Assembly (NCBI GenBank): GCA_958450365.1
Contig: CAUEEP010000742.1
Location: 3,886,001 to 3,950,000, forward strand
Direction of reading: 5' to 3'
DNA length: 64,000 nucleotides
Origin: Mesorhabditis belari
Lineage: Eukaryota; Nematoda; Chromadorea; Rhabditida; Rhabditidae
The notes beneath the pieces were generated by a model. That model searched no databases. It saw nothing but the letters and a program-made list of their open reading frames with translations, and was not told where the DNA came from. Position numbers and translations under genes: made by a program. Of this stretch, positions 44,588-56,600 are shown one piece after another; position 1 is the stretch's first letter; the number at the start of each line of letters is the position of its first letter.

Positions 44588-45138
44588 ACTAGGGCCCTTC
44601 AGCACGATAGGCCCTTCAGCCTGATGTCACATGTCTGATCCATCTTCTAAACCTGAGCCTAAGCCTACCACCAGTGGATCAGAAATGTGACATCAGGCAA
44701 GGTTTTGGACATCAGAGAAATGGATGTCAGATTGATGTTCCTAAATTTATTAGTTGAATAATAGATATCTCTTCAGAAAGTATCATTCGAAGTTGTGCCT
44801 TCAGTTTGAAAACTCAAATCATAGTCATTATTCGTAATTCATTTCTTTTAGTGAACTTTCTGTGCTTTGAACGAAAGAAAAATGTTTGAATGACTCTAAT
44901 TTTTTGACTACTAGATCTTTCTGTTCAAATATCCATTTGAACTTGAGGTTGAGGTAACTTGTGATTCTCAAGGGAAATCACCTGCATGCAGCTGATTCTG
45001 ATTTTTTTTGCAATTACTCTTTAAATTTTTCTTTCCAAAAAAAAAGCACTTCTAAATGAGTGGGCTAAAGTTGAGATTCATTTCATTTATCTCAAAATAT
45101 ATATATAAATAAATCATTTGAGTTTAGCTTATTTCAAA

Positions 45139-48100
45139 ATGTTTGATCTGCCAAAGTTCGTTGCCAAATATTTGGAAATTATTCAAATTCTTATCACAGT
45201 ATTTATTCTTACAGGTTTGTATTCAGAAAGTTTATAGTAGTTTATCGTTATCGTCTAGACCTCTAGTTTATCGTCTAGATGAGGCTGAATTTGGCTAGAG
45301 ATACAATCAAGGAGTGAGAATTTTTGGGCAGAATGCTTGCCAGGGTAGGCCAACCTCTTGGCCCATCCTGGATCGATTGTCAATTGATCAATTGTCTTTG
45401 TTAAGCTAAATCAAGGCAGTAATTGCTCTGTATACAGTCAAAGCTAGGAAACAATTTTTAATGTAACTAAATGTTAAATGTAAAGTCGTGTACTGACTCG
45501 AAATCCTGGACAGGAGAGAGGATTTGAGCGGGATTTGAGCAGGGTTTGAGCAAGATTTGAGCAGGAATTGAGCAGGACTTGACTAGTCCAATTCGTGGTG
45601 AATTTCATCTTTCTACCATCCTTTCACTTTAATATTCTTTACTGTTTGATTCGCTTTATGAAAATCAGTTCGAAAAACAATCAGTTCGAGATTTCAGCAC
45701 TGAATGCTGCGTTGAGAGGCTCGGTTAACACCGAGTTCTTCCCCGTTGATCTCAATGATGCGCAAGTTCGAGTTGTCGACCGTGTACAATCAATAACTAC
45801 AACAATTGTAGAAGAAATTGAAAGCCAAATAGTAATTTGTTGTTTAGACTTATTTACTTTCACTTCCAATCATTCTACTTGCTGGGATTTTTGCGGCAAG
45901 AAACGATCGACTGACTCTGCCGATTCGGTACTTTTATTTCATTTGTATAAGGATGTACATATAAAATATATAAAATATAAAATATATAAATCTATAAAAC
46001 CAGCGAAAAACGCTCACGAACGTTCGTGTTTTCCACTGGGGAGGTCGACGTTCTTCGCGCAATTTTCCCCACCCCTTCTTGCCAATGGCATAGACGGACA
46101 GACGGACAGACGGACAGACGGATAGACGGACAGACGAACAGACGGACAGATGGACAGACGGACAGACGAACAGACGGACAGACGAACAGACGAACAGACG
46201 TCTCTTCTGCTTTATATATCGTAGATATATAAATGGTTGCATTTGAAAATAGTGACTACATTTCAAATTTCAATCGATACTGTATAATTCTAAATCCGGA
46301 AAACCTAAAAATGTTATTGATTTGTCAGATGGCTAAGTACTGACTGTCTACTAATGGGTTTTTCTAAACAACATTTAAGTAATAGGGACTGTGTATTGAG
46401 TTGTGTCTATTCTATTGATTTGATACAGGTCTATTGTATTCATTGAATTAAATCTCTAGGCAACTCTATTAATTCTTAGCCGATTGTGTTCTTAGCTCAG
46501 AATTGAAGTTCATCCTTCCTCATTAGATGGGTCATTTGTAAATCAAAAATAGAATATCAAATATCAAAATATTCTATTAATTAACGCCTAATCCTGAGCC
46601 TAAGCCTAAGCCTAAGCCTAAGCCATTGCGTAGTTTGCTTCACTGCGTAGTCGTAGAAGTATTGCGTAGTCTGGCTTTGAACACGTTTTTCTTGACACTG
46701 TTTTATGCTACAATGCGCGTTTAGATCTCAAAAAATAGCTGGAATTCAGAGCTATTTTTTGATACCAAAGACGTACTTTTTGAAAGTACGAGCGCTTTGA
46801 AAAAACTAGAAAAACTTTTGCAACGACGCGACTGTACAAGGAAAGTGGGGTACTATTACGGTATTTGCGGTAGATGTCTTTGACTATATAATAATAGTAA
46901 TTACATTGAGTACACAGTTTGGAGTCGTTTAATTTCACCAGATTTATGCCCACGGATGTCAAGGTAATAAATAAAATAGATAAAACCAGGCATTTCTCGA
47001 CGATGCCTCTTGTCGATACAGCCTAAAATACCCGCCAAAATCGATTTAACTCCCAAATCGGCAACAACAAATCAATCTTTCTGTTAAGCACTCAATTTTC
47101 AGATTGTTAGCAACAGCTGAGATGATATGCAAATTCCTCTATCTCCTCACCTTTACCTATTTTTTATTTTGTGGTCCTTCATGGTGGTGGGCGTTCAGGT
47201 AATATTGGGTTGATGGAAAAGTCCTTTCCGATTTTTTGGGAGAGTACCTTAAATTTGTCGAATTTTGACGTTTTATAGCTCATCCTAAAGCTGAATTCAA
47301 GACGGATCGATTGGTCAAAAAGCGTTTTGAGATATCTCTTTTCTAAAACTTTTTACAGCTATTTTAGTAAAGGGCGGCAGAGCCAAAAAATGGCTGTTTT
47401 CACGTTTCGTTAGTTTTCCGTGCAGAAACCTAGGCTAAAAACATGTGTTTCGTGATCAGCGTCCAAAATAACCCCTAGACACGCATTTTCAGAATCTTAG
47501 CAAAAAATTTTGCACGTTTCTGCACGGAAAACTAACGAAACGTGAAAACAGCCATTTTTTGGCTCTGCCGCCCTTTACTAAAATAGCTGTAAAAAGTTTT
47601 AGAAAAGAGATATCTCAAAACGGTTTTTGACCAATCGATCCGTCTTGAATTCAGCTTTAGGATGAGCTATAAAACGTCAAAATTCGACAAATTTAAGGTA
47701 CTCTCCCAAAAAATCGGAAAGGACTTTTCCATCAACCCAATACAATAATACAATAATAGGTAATACAAGGTAATACAATAATTCTACTCTCTCGTTTAAA
47801 TATCCAAATCGCGTATCTTGTCAGCCGGACACTCAAAAAAGTTTCCAGTAGCTTTTCCGAAAGCGCTACCGAAAACTTTTGCCAGAACACTGACTTTAAC
47901 ACTGACTTTCTGGCGAAAGTCAGTGTTCAAGTTTTCGGAAGCGACGAAGCATGCGTCGGAAACTCGAAAATCTTTTCGGCGGAAGTTTCCGGCGGAATGC
48001 TGACGAGTATATGGGCTCAGGTGTCCATCATTTCCCTACGATTTCTTGGTTCGAGCAATGATGACGGTGAGATTCGATATGTTGGGAGATATTGCTCAAT

Positions 48101-51100
48101 TATGTCAATTGGGAATTTCGCTCAGGTACAGAAAAAGTTTTCAATTATCTTTTGCAAATGGTTATTTCTATTTTGTATTGTGTGACCAGTGAATGAACTG
48201 TTTATCGTATTCAAATTTTCATTCTGACAAGGCGTTTATTGTCCTTATGCATAGAATTAGCTTAAAATGTAATATAGAAGCATGAGGCAATTTATTGCTA
48301 GAAAAGAACTAATTTTATAACAATTCGGGAACTTTTGAAACACTTTGTATGTACTACCGTAAATAGTACGTAAATACGTAAATAGTATCTAAATACTGTA
48401 ATAGTACCCCACCCAACCTCGTACAGTCGCGTAGTCGCAAAAGTTTTTTAGTATTTCATTTTTTTCAAAGCGCCCGTACTTTCAAAAAATGCGTCTTTGG
48501 TATCAAAAAATAGCTGAAATTAAGGGCTATTTTTTGATACCTAAGCGCGCATTGTAGCATAAACCAGTGTCGAGAAAAACTCGTTCAAAGTTAGACTAAC
48601 AGATGCATTGATTGATTGATTTTTCTTAGGCCAGAGTACTCCTTTAAATCAAATCTCTAATCAAAAAAGAAAGCTTATTGAACTACCGTAAATACTGTAA
48701 AAGTACCCCACCGCCGCCCTCGTACAGTCGCGTAGTTGCAAAAGTTTTTAGTATTTCATTTTTCTTTAAATCGCCGGTACTTTCAAAAAATGCGTCTTTG
48801 ATATCAAAAAATAGCTGAAATTCAGGGCTATTTTTTGATACCTAAGCGCGCATTGTAGCATAAACCAGTGTCGAGAAAAATCCTCGTTCAAAGTTAGACT
48901 ACGCAACACTCCGCACCATCATGATGCAGGTGGAGTACAATTATAGGATTTACGGTTGGTTCTTCTTGACAAAAGCAGCGTTACTTAACTTTCAAAAGTT
49001 GGCAAATTTTAGAAAATGGTTTAGTCGATAGAAACCCTAATCTAAAGACATGTAGAATGAAAAATTCAATCTAAATTAACTAATTCCAGCTGGGAACAAA
49101 GTAGCCATCGTACATCAAGAGCTTTCTAAAGCAACCACTCGAAAACATCAATGCTCTTTGCTTATAAATGCTCACAAAAAAAAATAGCTCTGAATTTCAG
49201 CTATTTTTTGATACCTAAGCGCGCATTGTAGCATAAACCAGTGTCGAGAAAAACTCATTTAAAGCTAGACTACGCAACACTCCGCACCGTCATTATGGGC
49301 GTGGGGTACTATTAGGTTGTCCCATAAAAACCCAGAGATTTTGAATTTCATTTATTTTTAGCACATAGAAACAACGAAGAATCAGAATCAAATTATATAT
49401 TTTCCAGATGAATTTATAACTTTTCTCCAACGTTTGGGTAGCTTGCCAATCCCTCGTTCGTAAACCCCAAGCGGGCGCGAGCGAAAATAGTCGTTCAATT
49501 CGTCCTCGAATTCGCTCTCATCTTTGAACTTTTTACCACGTAAGAAATCCTTTAGCGACAAGAACAAGTGATAGTCAGAAGGGGCAACGTCCGGAGAATA
49601 CGGTGCATGAGGAAAGATATTCCAGTGTAGGTTGTCCTTCACAAAATCGATCGATCTTTCTGATTTGTGGGAGCTTGCGCCATCCTGAAGAACGAAAACG
49701 GGGCCGTTCCATTGGTTTTCATAGAGTAACCTTCCGACTTTTTGTTCCACTTTTTTCATATGATATAGATAAACATCGATGTTGAAATTTTGCCTCGGTT
49801 TAAGAAGTTCCCAGAGAAGGACGCCTGTTGAACACCAGTCGGCACACAAGATTCGCTTCTTTTCGTGGATCTTCCATTTTGGCAGCATTTTACATGCTTG
49901 CCCTTTTTTCAATCACTGCCGTTGTAACACTCGACCATCGTAGAAAACCCACGTTTGATCGTGAGTGATGATGTTCGAAAGACAAAGCCGACCATGCCGG
50001 TATTCGCTCCACAAATGGTTGCATGTCCGCTTTCTTTTGACTTGGATTGTTTCCGATCTTTCGTATGGAATTTAGCGTTGTTTTCTACGATTTCTTTCCA
50101 CTTTTCGCGGTCATCGCTACACAGTCATCCATCCACAGTAACTTCCAACCAATTCTCCGGGTGATCCATCGGGGTTTCGCAGGAATCGGTGCCTCAGAAT
50201 CGATCGATCCACTTTCCAGGGGTCGGCCGCTTCTCCTCTTCCGTTTGATCCTTGTGTTGCTCATCTTGAATCTGTGAAACCATTCCTATGCAGTACTCGT
50301 TCCAACGATTTTGTTGCCATAAAATTGATTGTTTTCTTGTGTTGCTTTGGCCGCTGAAATCCCTCTTGAAGATCGTTGGAGCAGTTGGGCGTGAATTTCT
50401 TCTCGAGTTGGCTTCATTCGATCGACTGCAACTCTCTTCTCGTATCGGCCCCTAAAAAATGAATGCTAGTGCAAGAAAGAAGAAAGTTTTAGCATGAAAA
50501 AGAAAAAAAGATGAATACAAAACGTAGTGTTGTGAGCGAGTAGTGATTAAAACAAAAATCTCTGGATTTTTATGGGACAACCTAATATTACAGGATTTAC
50601 GGTAGCTTCTTGTCTGGCATGAGTTTAGCAAAATGAGTTAAGAAAAACTATCAAATGATCAAAACAAAGAAAGTAGAAATGAAAAACAAATCGACTTTAG
50701 TCGCCTCTTCGCCGTTTGCTTCGGTGGCCTTCATTTCTATCGTACAAATCGTCGACCAATCCTTCAACTTCTATTCCCATTTGCTCTTAAACTTGTCATG
50801 GAAAGCATTCGAATCTTTATCATGGGGAATATTGTTCAAACATACATTATCTACATCAGTCCTTTGCCTTTATTTTTAACTTGTTCTTTTGATTTAGTGA
50901 CAAGAATGAACTTGAAAAAGGTAAAGTTTTGCAAAAAATATTTCAATTAGAAACAAGTTTAGTTGGCAAAAAAGGAAAAAGTGGGAAAAGTTGAGAAATT
51001 GTTGATGATACAGGTTTGTGTATTTGGTATTTAGTAGCATAGGAACCGATTGGTTGATTGGTTGGGACATAGGAACCGATTGGTTGGGACATAGGAACCG

Positions 51101-52190
51101 ATTGGTTGATTGGTTGGGACATAGGAACCGATTGGTTGATTGGTTGGGACATAGGAACCGATTGGTTGATTGGTTGGGACATAGGAACCGATTGGTTGGG
51201 ACATAGGAACCAATTGGTTGGGACATAGGAACCGATTGGTTGATTCGGTTGACTTTTGGTTGATTTGGTTCGATTTAATTTGAAACCTATTAAGCTTTCT
51301 GTCGGCTTCCGTCAATCAGTCAGGCTTCGGTCAGTCAATCTAACCGATTTGTCTCAATAAATTTTTGATTATTGGGTTGGGGAGTATGAAATGGAACCGA
51401 CTGGTCAAAAAAATTGGTCAACCATTGTTAAAATCTTTAACAAAATGGCAACGAAGATCACTTCTATTAACAAATAAATAGTCGTTAAACGCCGAGAAAA
51501 GAAAATTTGAAATCAATTTTCTTGAATTGATTTTTTAAAACCGATTTTTTGAAATTTTCTTGAAATAGGTTTATTGATTTAGTCAGCCTCAATAGATTCG
51601 GTTTCGTTCGTTTTCAGATTTCTATCTGTTCCGATCGATTCTTTGAATCGAATCTAAAGAAATCCGTTCTGAATCTAAAGAAATCCATTGCGAATCTAAA
51701 GAAATCGGTTCCGAATCTAAAGAAATTCGTTCTGAATCTAAAGAAATCCATTCCGAATCTAAAGAAATCGGTTATCCATCAAATTTCTGCCTATTAACTA
51801 CGTAAATATATCTTTACATAATCTTACATTTAGTGAATGTTTGCCGTAAACCCCGACGGCCGTAAACCCTTAAACATTTAAACCCATTTTCACATGTTAT
51901 CTAGTATTTGGAAAATGTTCAGATGCTGGCAAATTCTTGGTTTGTTTTGGTGCAGACAATCTTTCTCGGTATTCTCGACATCGTTGGTCCTCATCTTGGC
52001 TCACTTGGCTACTTCATTGCTGCCGTTTTCAATGCTCTTTGTGGAGATCTATGCTTCTTTTTAATCACAAGGTAAGAAATAAGAGTCCTCTTGAGTCCTC
52101 TTGTAGTGACTATTATTGGTTTAGAGCCTTTATTATAGCCTTTATTACAGCGATAATAGTTGGTTCAGTGGTTTGAGATTGGGAGTGTAG
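45139..52190 (+). CDS. Small multi-pass membrane protein (four-TM, MARVEL-like topology), unrecognised
   Basis: Six exons fit in phase: 45139-45214, 46942-46963, 47103-47198, 48021-48066, 51956-52071 and 52151-52190, giving 131 residues. The chain starts MFDLPKFVAKYLEIIQILIT (first membrane segment). It continues CKFLYLLTFTYFLFCGPSWW (second), FLGILDIVGPHLGSLGYFIA (third) and AVFNALCGDLCFFLIT (third/fourth), and ends SDNSWFSGLRLGV. The 22-base exon is the weakest; it is supported by cag/gtaata sites and by restoring frame on both sides. Introns total 6.7 kb and hold MITEs, a mariner, minisatellites and an unassigned exon-like ORF. The family is not recognised, though the size and hydrophobic spacing resemble small nematode four-pass proteins. 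Confidence 0.65.
45666..45832 (+). other. Exon-like open segment in intron 1 of the membrane-protein gene
   Basis: After an aaaatcag acceptor the frame reads NNQFEISALNAALRGSVNTE, then LNDAQVRVVDRVQS, ending at a gtaatt donor. Codon use looks genuine, but its phase does not fit the neighbouring exons. It could be an exon of an undetected gene, an alternative exon or a relic. Confidence 0.35.
46083..46205. repeat. gacggacagacg octamer/dodecamer repeat
   Basis: About 29 tetramer-based units of (agacggac) with agacgaac variants. They form a purine-rich array whose minus frame encodes a Cys/Val/Ser-rich artefact. Confidence 0.95.
46588..46625. repeat. Short (TTAGGC)n telomere-type array
   Basis: Five to six cctaag/cctgag hexamers. 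Similar short arrays lie at 44648-44668 and 53080-53150. Confidence 0.8.
46640..49310. repeat. Cluster of four related foldback repeats (ataaaccagtgtcgag family)
   Basis: Copies at about 46640-46870 (inverted), 48370-48600, 48690-48910 and 49165-49310. They share ggtatcaaaaaatagctgaa, gcgcgcattgtagcataa, ccagtgtcgagaaaaa and, at the end, acgcaacactccgcacc. Each has a small internal palindrome around tagctgaaatt..agggcta. The outer border reads gtggggtactattacggt or its complement. No protein is encoded. Confidence 0.75.
47205..47740. repeat. Complete 536-bp palindromic MITE (ttgggttgatggaaaag ends)
   Basis: The ends are ttgggttgatggaaaagtcc and ggacttttccatcaaccc plus aa, flanked by TA on both sides. 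Arms of about 240 bases are nearly perfect inverted repeats. It is inserted six bases into intron 3 of the membrane-protein gene, immediately after the exon ending 47198. A one-armed copy lies at 21445-21766. Confidence 0.9.
49312..50585 (-). mobile_element. Mariner transposon, degenerate, nested in a repeat
   Basis: Terminal repeats ttaggttgtcccataaaaac and gtttttatgggacaaccta-type with flanking TA give 1274 bp. The transposase reads on the minus strand. 49912-49388 is open with LQDGASSHKSERSIDF (second Asp) and APYSPDVAPSDYHLFLSLKD (third Asp), ending SSGKYII. Upstream, THDQTWVFYDGRVLQ (first Asp site) is followed by a stop, and the N-terminal part to about 50460 has further stops and frame changes. 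It split a member of the local foldback cluster whose halves are gtggggtact and acaggatttacggtag. Confidence 0.88.
51031..51246. repeat. 22/30-bp minisatellite (attggttgggacataggaaccg)
   Basis: Eight units of ggttgggacataggaaccga, some with an extra ttgattgg. Open frames on both strands are repeat artefacts. It lies in intron 4 of the membrane-protein gene. Confidence 0.95.
51645..51775. repeat. aatctaaagaaatccgttc 20-bp repeat
   Basis: Six units of tgaatctaaagaaatcc(g/a)t in intron 4 of the membrane-protein gene. Confidence 0.9.
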
Positions 52191-53549
52191 AGAGTCCATC
52201 ACGAGATCGTCACGACACCTCTTCCAATACAAAATACACAAACGAATTTCAGTCTGATCACGATGATTTGTCTCCGGAAACGAAAAGAAACGGGAAAAAC
52301 GGTTGATGTGACTCAAACTTCTCATCATCGTTCTTTAAAATGAAAGAAAAAGTATAAAAGTTGATTATGTATATGTTTAAAGCACAACACAAGGGTTACT
52401 AACGCAAGAGAAACTCAAATAATTGTGCTCAAAGTTTTGATTGCATTTTTTGACAAGAAATTCATTTGTTTATTCTTAAAAAGCCGAGTTTCCCAGCCGC
52501 TTACGCTCTCAGCATTTCTCCTTTACTTCAACGAAATTTGTATTTTAAAAAAAAACAACTTAAATCCCCTTCCTCCTCAAATCATTCCTATCAAAAATGA
52601 GCATCGATTCTTTCATTTTTTAAAGAACATTTTTCTGATTTTATTCAGGATTGTAAAAGTTAAAAAAGTGAAAGCTTCTTTTAGAGATTTTAGAGCTTTT
52701 AAGAGCTTTTAGAGCTGCTTTTAGAGCTTTTAAAGCTTTTAGAGCTTTTAAAGCTTTTAGAGCTTTTAGAGAATCACGTTTTTCGACTTTAGAAATCTAT
52801 CTCAACTTTGATTGTTTACTCTTTGAACTAAATTTGAGTCACTTTAACTTTCCAACGCAGTGTGTAGAATTTTCTTTATGTGGCTTTTGGTTTTGGTTTA
52901 AAACTTATAATATAAGAACACATTTACATATTAATGATTGATTGTTTTAGCTAGGAAGATTGACAAGTGAAATGTGGCTGCAAGTATGGAAGAACATAAA
53001 CGATTGCTTCTTTCAATCAAACAGCGGTTGACTTAGGATTTTGGAGGCAAGAAAGTGTTGTTTACGGATGTTTCTGCTGTAGCTTTAGGCTCAGACTTAG
53101 GCTCAGGCTTAGGCTCAGGCTCAGGCTCAGGCTTAGGCTTAGGCCTGTTAAAAACGCCAAATGGTATATCTCATTCAGTCGAGAAATCTAACCGAAGTAG
53201 AAAAGACCCTTTCAAACGCATGGAGTTGAACTTGGTCTCAGCTTCTTTTCGTCTTCTGAACCTGAACAATGGAGTTGAACTATTAGGAGTTGAACTTGGT
53301 CTCGATTCTTGTGCATAAAAAATTTTTTTACCTTATGAAAACCTGAAAGTGATGTGTGAAAACCCAGCAACAGTAGCAAAAATGATAAAGGGAATGAATC
53401 ATAATGAAACTGGAGCTTCAGAAACTTTCACCAGGCCACTAGGGCCACTAGGGGCCTCAGTTTAGGTCCATTTGTGATTATCGATTTCAGTTTTAGAGTT
53501 AGAACTTGGAATAGTGAACACATGTTTATAACAATCAATATATCGTTCA
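52191..53549. other. Intergenic, convergent genes
   Basis: No gene was identified. It contains the agctttta array, a (TTAGGC)n-like array at 53080-53150 (ggctcaggcttagg type) and AT-rich DNA. 3' ends and polyadenylation sites of both flanking genes should lie here. Confidence 0.55.
52670..52770. repeat. agagcttttagagctttta repeat
   Basis: Low-complexity array of agctttta and gagctttt units in the intergenic space between two convergent genes. Confidence 0.85.
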
Positions 53550-55658
53550 TTAATTAGTAACGTAGTTCTCCTCATTCTTTTCGAAGAGACTGCCCAGCCA
53601 ACGCCAAAAGCCGCCATTGTCATTTGTATTAGTCTGAAAGAAGCTGGCTTTAATTTTAACTTTAACTTTACAAAAAGCACTTCAAGTCTGAAGTATTTTT
53701 ATAAATTCAATTCAATTCAAGTCTAAAAATAGAAATCATACAGTTAAAATTGAAACATTTAACTGACAGATCCTTGTCTCACTTTCAACAACAATATTGA
53801 ATTGGTGAATTGAAAACTGCCGGCTATTGTCATAGGTGATAGTTTGAGTACTTTCTTCAAAAGAAACCCATTTTGGTGTCAATGGAAAAGTTGTAGAGAA
53901 TCAAAAATCAAGCTTATATCCAAATTTTCAGAACGATTCAAAAACTGGTTTTCAAGAAATGCCGAATTTACGAACTTTCGCAAAACTTGCATTTTAAGCG
54001 AAACTACTAAGTGTATCTTTTTGGAAATTTGGCTATAAGCCTAATTTTTGATTCTCTGCAACTTTTCTATTGACACCAAAATGGGTTTCTTTTGAAGAAA
54101 GTGCTCAAACGTCCTCCAGGGACATCTCCAGTCCTCCATTTTTGAGTCTCACACTTGTCTCACACACAAACCAAAATCCTACTACGAAAGAGGAATCCGC
54201 AAATTGCCTGTAAAATGGGCACAAGTCGTCAATAATAGTGGAAATTATTTAGAATGAATTGATGGTTTTATGTTGAATAGATTTTAGTTCAAAGTCCGGC
54301 AGTTTTCAATTCAGCAACCCAATATTTAGCTTACTTCAGTCTGGGTTCTTCTATTCGTATTCGTATTGTAGTTGTAATTGTAGTTGTAATTGGAGTATTC
54401 ATTGGTCTAAAGTAAAGCTTAAAAAGTGTAATTTGCGTTTTACTTACCCTCACTTGTCGAATGGGGCTTCTTTTCCTCTTCTGAACCTGAACAATTTGCT
54501 CCACTTGAACCCCTTGGTTGTAGTCGACCGTCAAGCAGCAACAAGTGGCTTCCTAAAGAACTGTCATAAGAAAAGCTTAAAAAGAGTATTTGCGTATCAA
54601 TTTACAAACAAGAAGAACAAAAAAAAGTATATAATTTACCGGATCATCATCAGGTTTTCCTTTTGGATAGTCGAGACTTGTAGCAAATTGAACGAGAACA
54701 GCTTGAGTGATTGGATTGTACTTGAGAGTGACATTTCCACCAAACATCGGCAGTTTGACGAATAAGTTAACTCCCTAAGTGAAACAATGCTACTTTAGCT
54801 GCTATAATATTGCTAAGAAATGGTTTTATTGTTACTGTTACTGTCTTTATAGAGAACGATGATAAAACTACCCGGGTCCACAATCGCTAGACCTAGTTTG
54901 CTAGTAAACTAGTTGCTAGACAAGTCACTAGTTGAGTCCTCGTTCGGAACTAGTCACTAGTCACTAGCAAGTCAACTAGTTACTCACATTTTCTTGCAAT
55001 TCTCTTAAGTTGATGGTTGCTTTGATCTCGAGACCGGCTGATAATCCTGTCGACTTGTCGGTCAAAGTCAGTGGAATCACTACTTTCCCATCTTCCAGAT
55101 CACACTTTGCTCCAAACTGGAAAAATGCCAATAAAATAGATCTTTATTACTGAATATAACCGTTTCAAGGAGACAAATAAAAGTGAAAGAGATCAAAAGA
55201 TCAATTTTATAGTATCGATGATACAAATCAATACAAAGGACAACGATGGCGACTTACTAGTCTTACTAGTCTTACTTAGTATACATTACACTGTCATGTA
55301 CATTAAAAACTTTGTTTATTAGTCAACTAATTGCTTGCAAAGAATCTGACAAAGGTCTCCTGACCAAAATAAATTTTACAGCACTCATTCTTACTAGATT
55401 TCGTAAACCCACTTGTAAATCAATATTCTTTCCAAGATCTTGCCGATAGGTGAGACTAGCTGAATGAGAAGTCTTGAATCGATTCATATCAGTTGAAGCA
55501 GTAAAAGTGGTAGTCAAGTTCTTGATTCCAGCCACATTTTCCTTGATGTAACTTCTTGTAGCCGTGATTTGAGGGACATTGAAGGTACCACGAGCGAGAT
55601 CGGCTGAGACTTGAACGCTCAGACGATTCTCCTCTTTTACATCAATGAAGCGAGGCAT
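53550..55658 (-). CDS. Unrecognised 238-residue protein
   Basis: Five phase-0 exons, 55658-55395, 55116-54988, 54774-54640, 54552-54448 and 53633-53550, give 238 residues. The start MPRFIDVKEENRLSVQVSAD follows tttgcag two bases upstream, a typical SL trans-splice site. The first 170 residues alternate polar and hydrophobic positions, as in beta-rich proteins (TTTFTASTDMNRFKTS, SASLTYRQDLGKNIDLQVGL, GGNVTLKYNPITQAVLVQF). A CCC motif (EATCCCLTVDYN) and a QKRKRSPIRQVR basic stretch precede an acidic, Trp-containing tail (GGFWRWLGSLFEKNEENYV). I see no signal peptide and no named domain. The last intron holds a P1 foldback element. Confidence 0.75.
53798..54322. repeat. P1 foldback element, copy in unknown gene's intron 4
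   Basis: A full-length copy of the family at 15427-15949: gaattgaaaactgccggcta at the left, tttagttcaaagtccggcag plus ttttcaattc at the right, with shared inner arms. Confidence 0.85.
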
Positions 55659-56600
55659 TTCTGCAAATGATCTAAAGATCTAAATGAGTTAACCGTAAAG
55701 AAATAATAGTCCTTAAAAACTAGAATAATTTTGTAGAAAAGAAGTAGGAAATGTAAGTAGGAAATCTAAGGCGATTCTTATCTAAGGAAATCTAAGGCAA
55801 AAAATTAGCTACGAAACGTTGCAACACCAATCAAAAACCAGGAAAATAGAGAAAATGTTTAAAAATTTATGCAGAAGATTGAAACAAATCGAACATTTAT
55901 ATACTTCGAGGTAGGAATTCAATGAAATTTTCATAGAATTTCATTTCAGAATCATTTTTCATCAATAAAGATAGCTCTACTTTTAAAGGATTCCAATTAA
56001 ACTATTGTTAGATCTGTAAAAAAAAAGCTGTATCTTAAAACCTCTACAATCATTATTATCTCAATAATGATTGTAGAGGTTTTAAGATTGTAAAGAGATT
56101 GTAGAAGCAGAAAATTTTATAAGTAAGCGAAAAATTGAAAAATTGAAAGCCGGTAAAGCTACTCAAAGTAAATGTTATTAAAATATTAAATCCAAATCTT
56201 AATTAGCATTTGAAAGTCTTGATTGAAAGTCATCTTTGGCAAGTAAAAAGGATAGTTCTTCTTTTGACAAAAAGGGCTAAATTCATTTTTTCTTGCTTTA
56301 CAACGAGTCAGCTCTTTTCTTTCTTTCTATTTCTATTTCTATTTCTATTTCTCTTTCTCTTTCTATTTCTCTTTCTATTTCTCTTTCTCTTTCTCTTTAT
56401 ATCTCCCCTATTTGCAAGAAAAACAACTATTTTTTATGTTGCAACGATAAAAAGTGTGCTATCGAAATGCTACCAAGCAAAGCAAAATTTTGATTCTCTC
56501 TATTCATTGCTGGGTGTCTACTACACGACCTGTGATATGACTGTGATAAAACCGAAATGATATAAACTCTAATCGAATGAATAATTGATTTGTGAAATAT
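55659..56600. other. Intergenic, upstream of the unknown 238-residue gene
   Basis: It contains a perfect 23-bp AT-rich hairpin (56034-56086) and a tttctatttctc microsatellite (56318-56402). No gene was recognised. Confidence 0.6.

Noticed and set aside
50894..51315. Gln/Ser/Pro repeat proteins on the minus strand
   Set aside because: They arise from the attggttgggacatagg minisatellite inside an intron.
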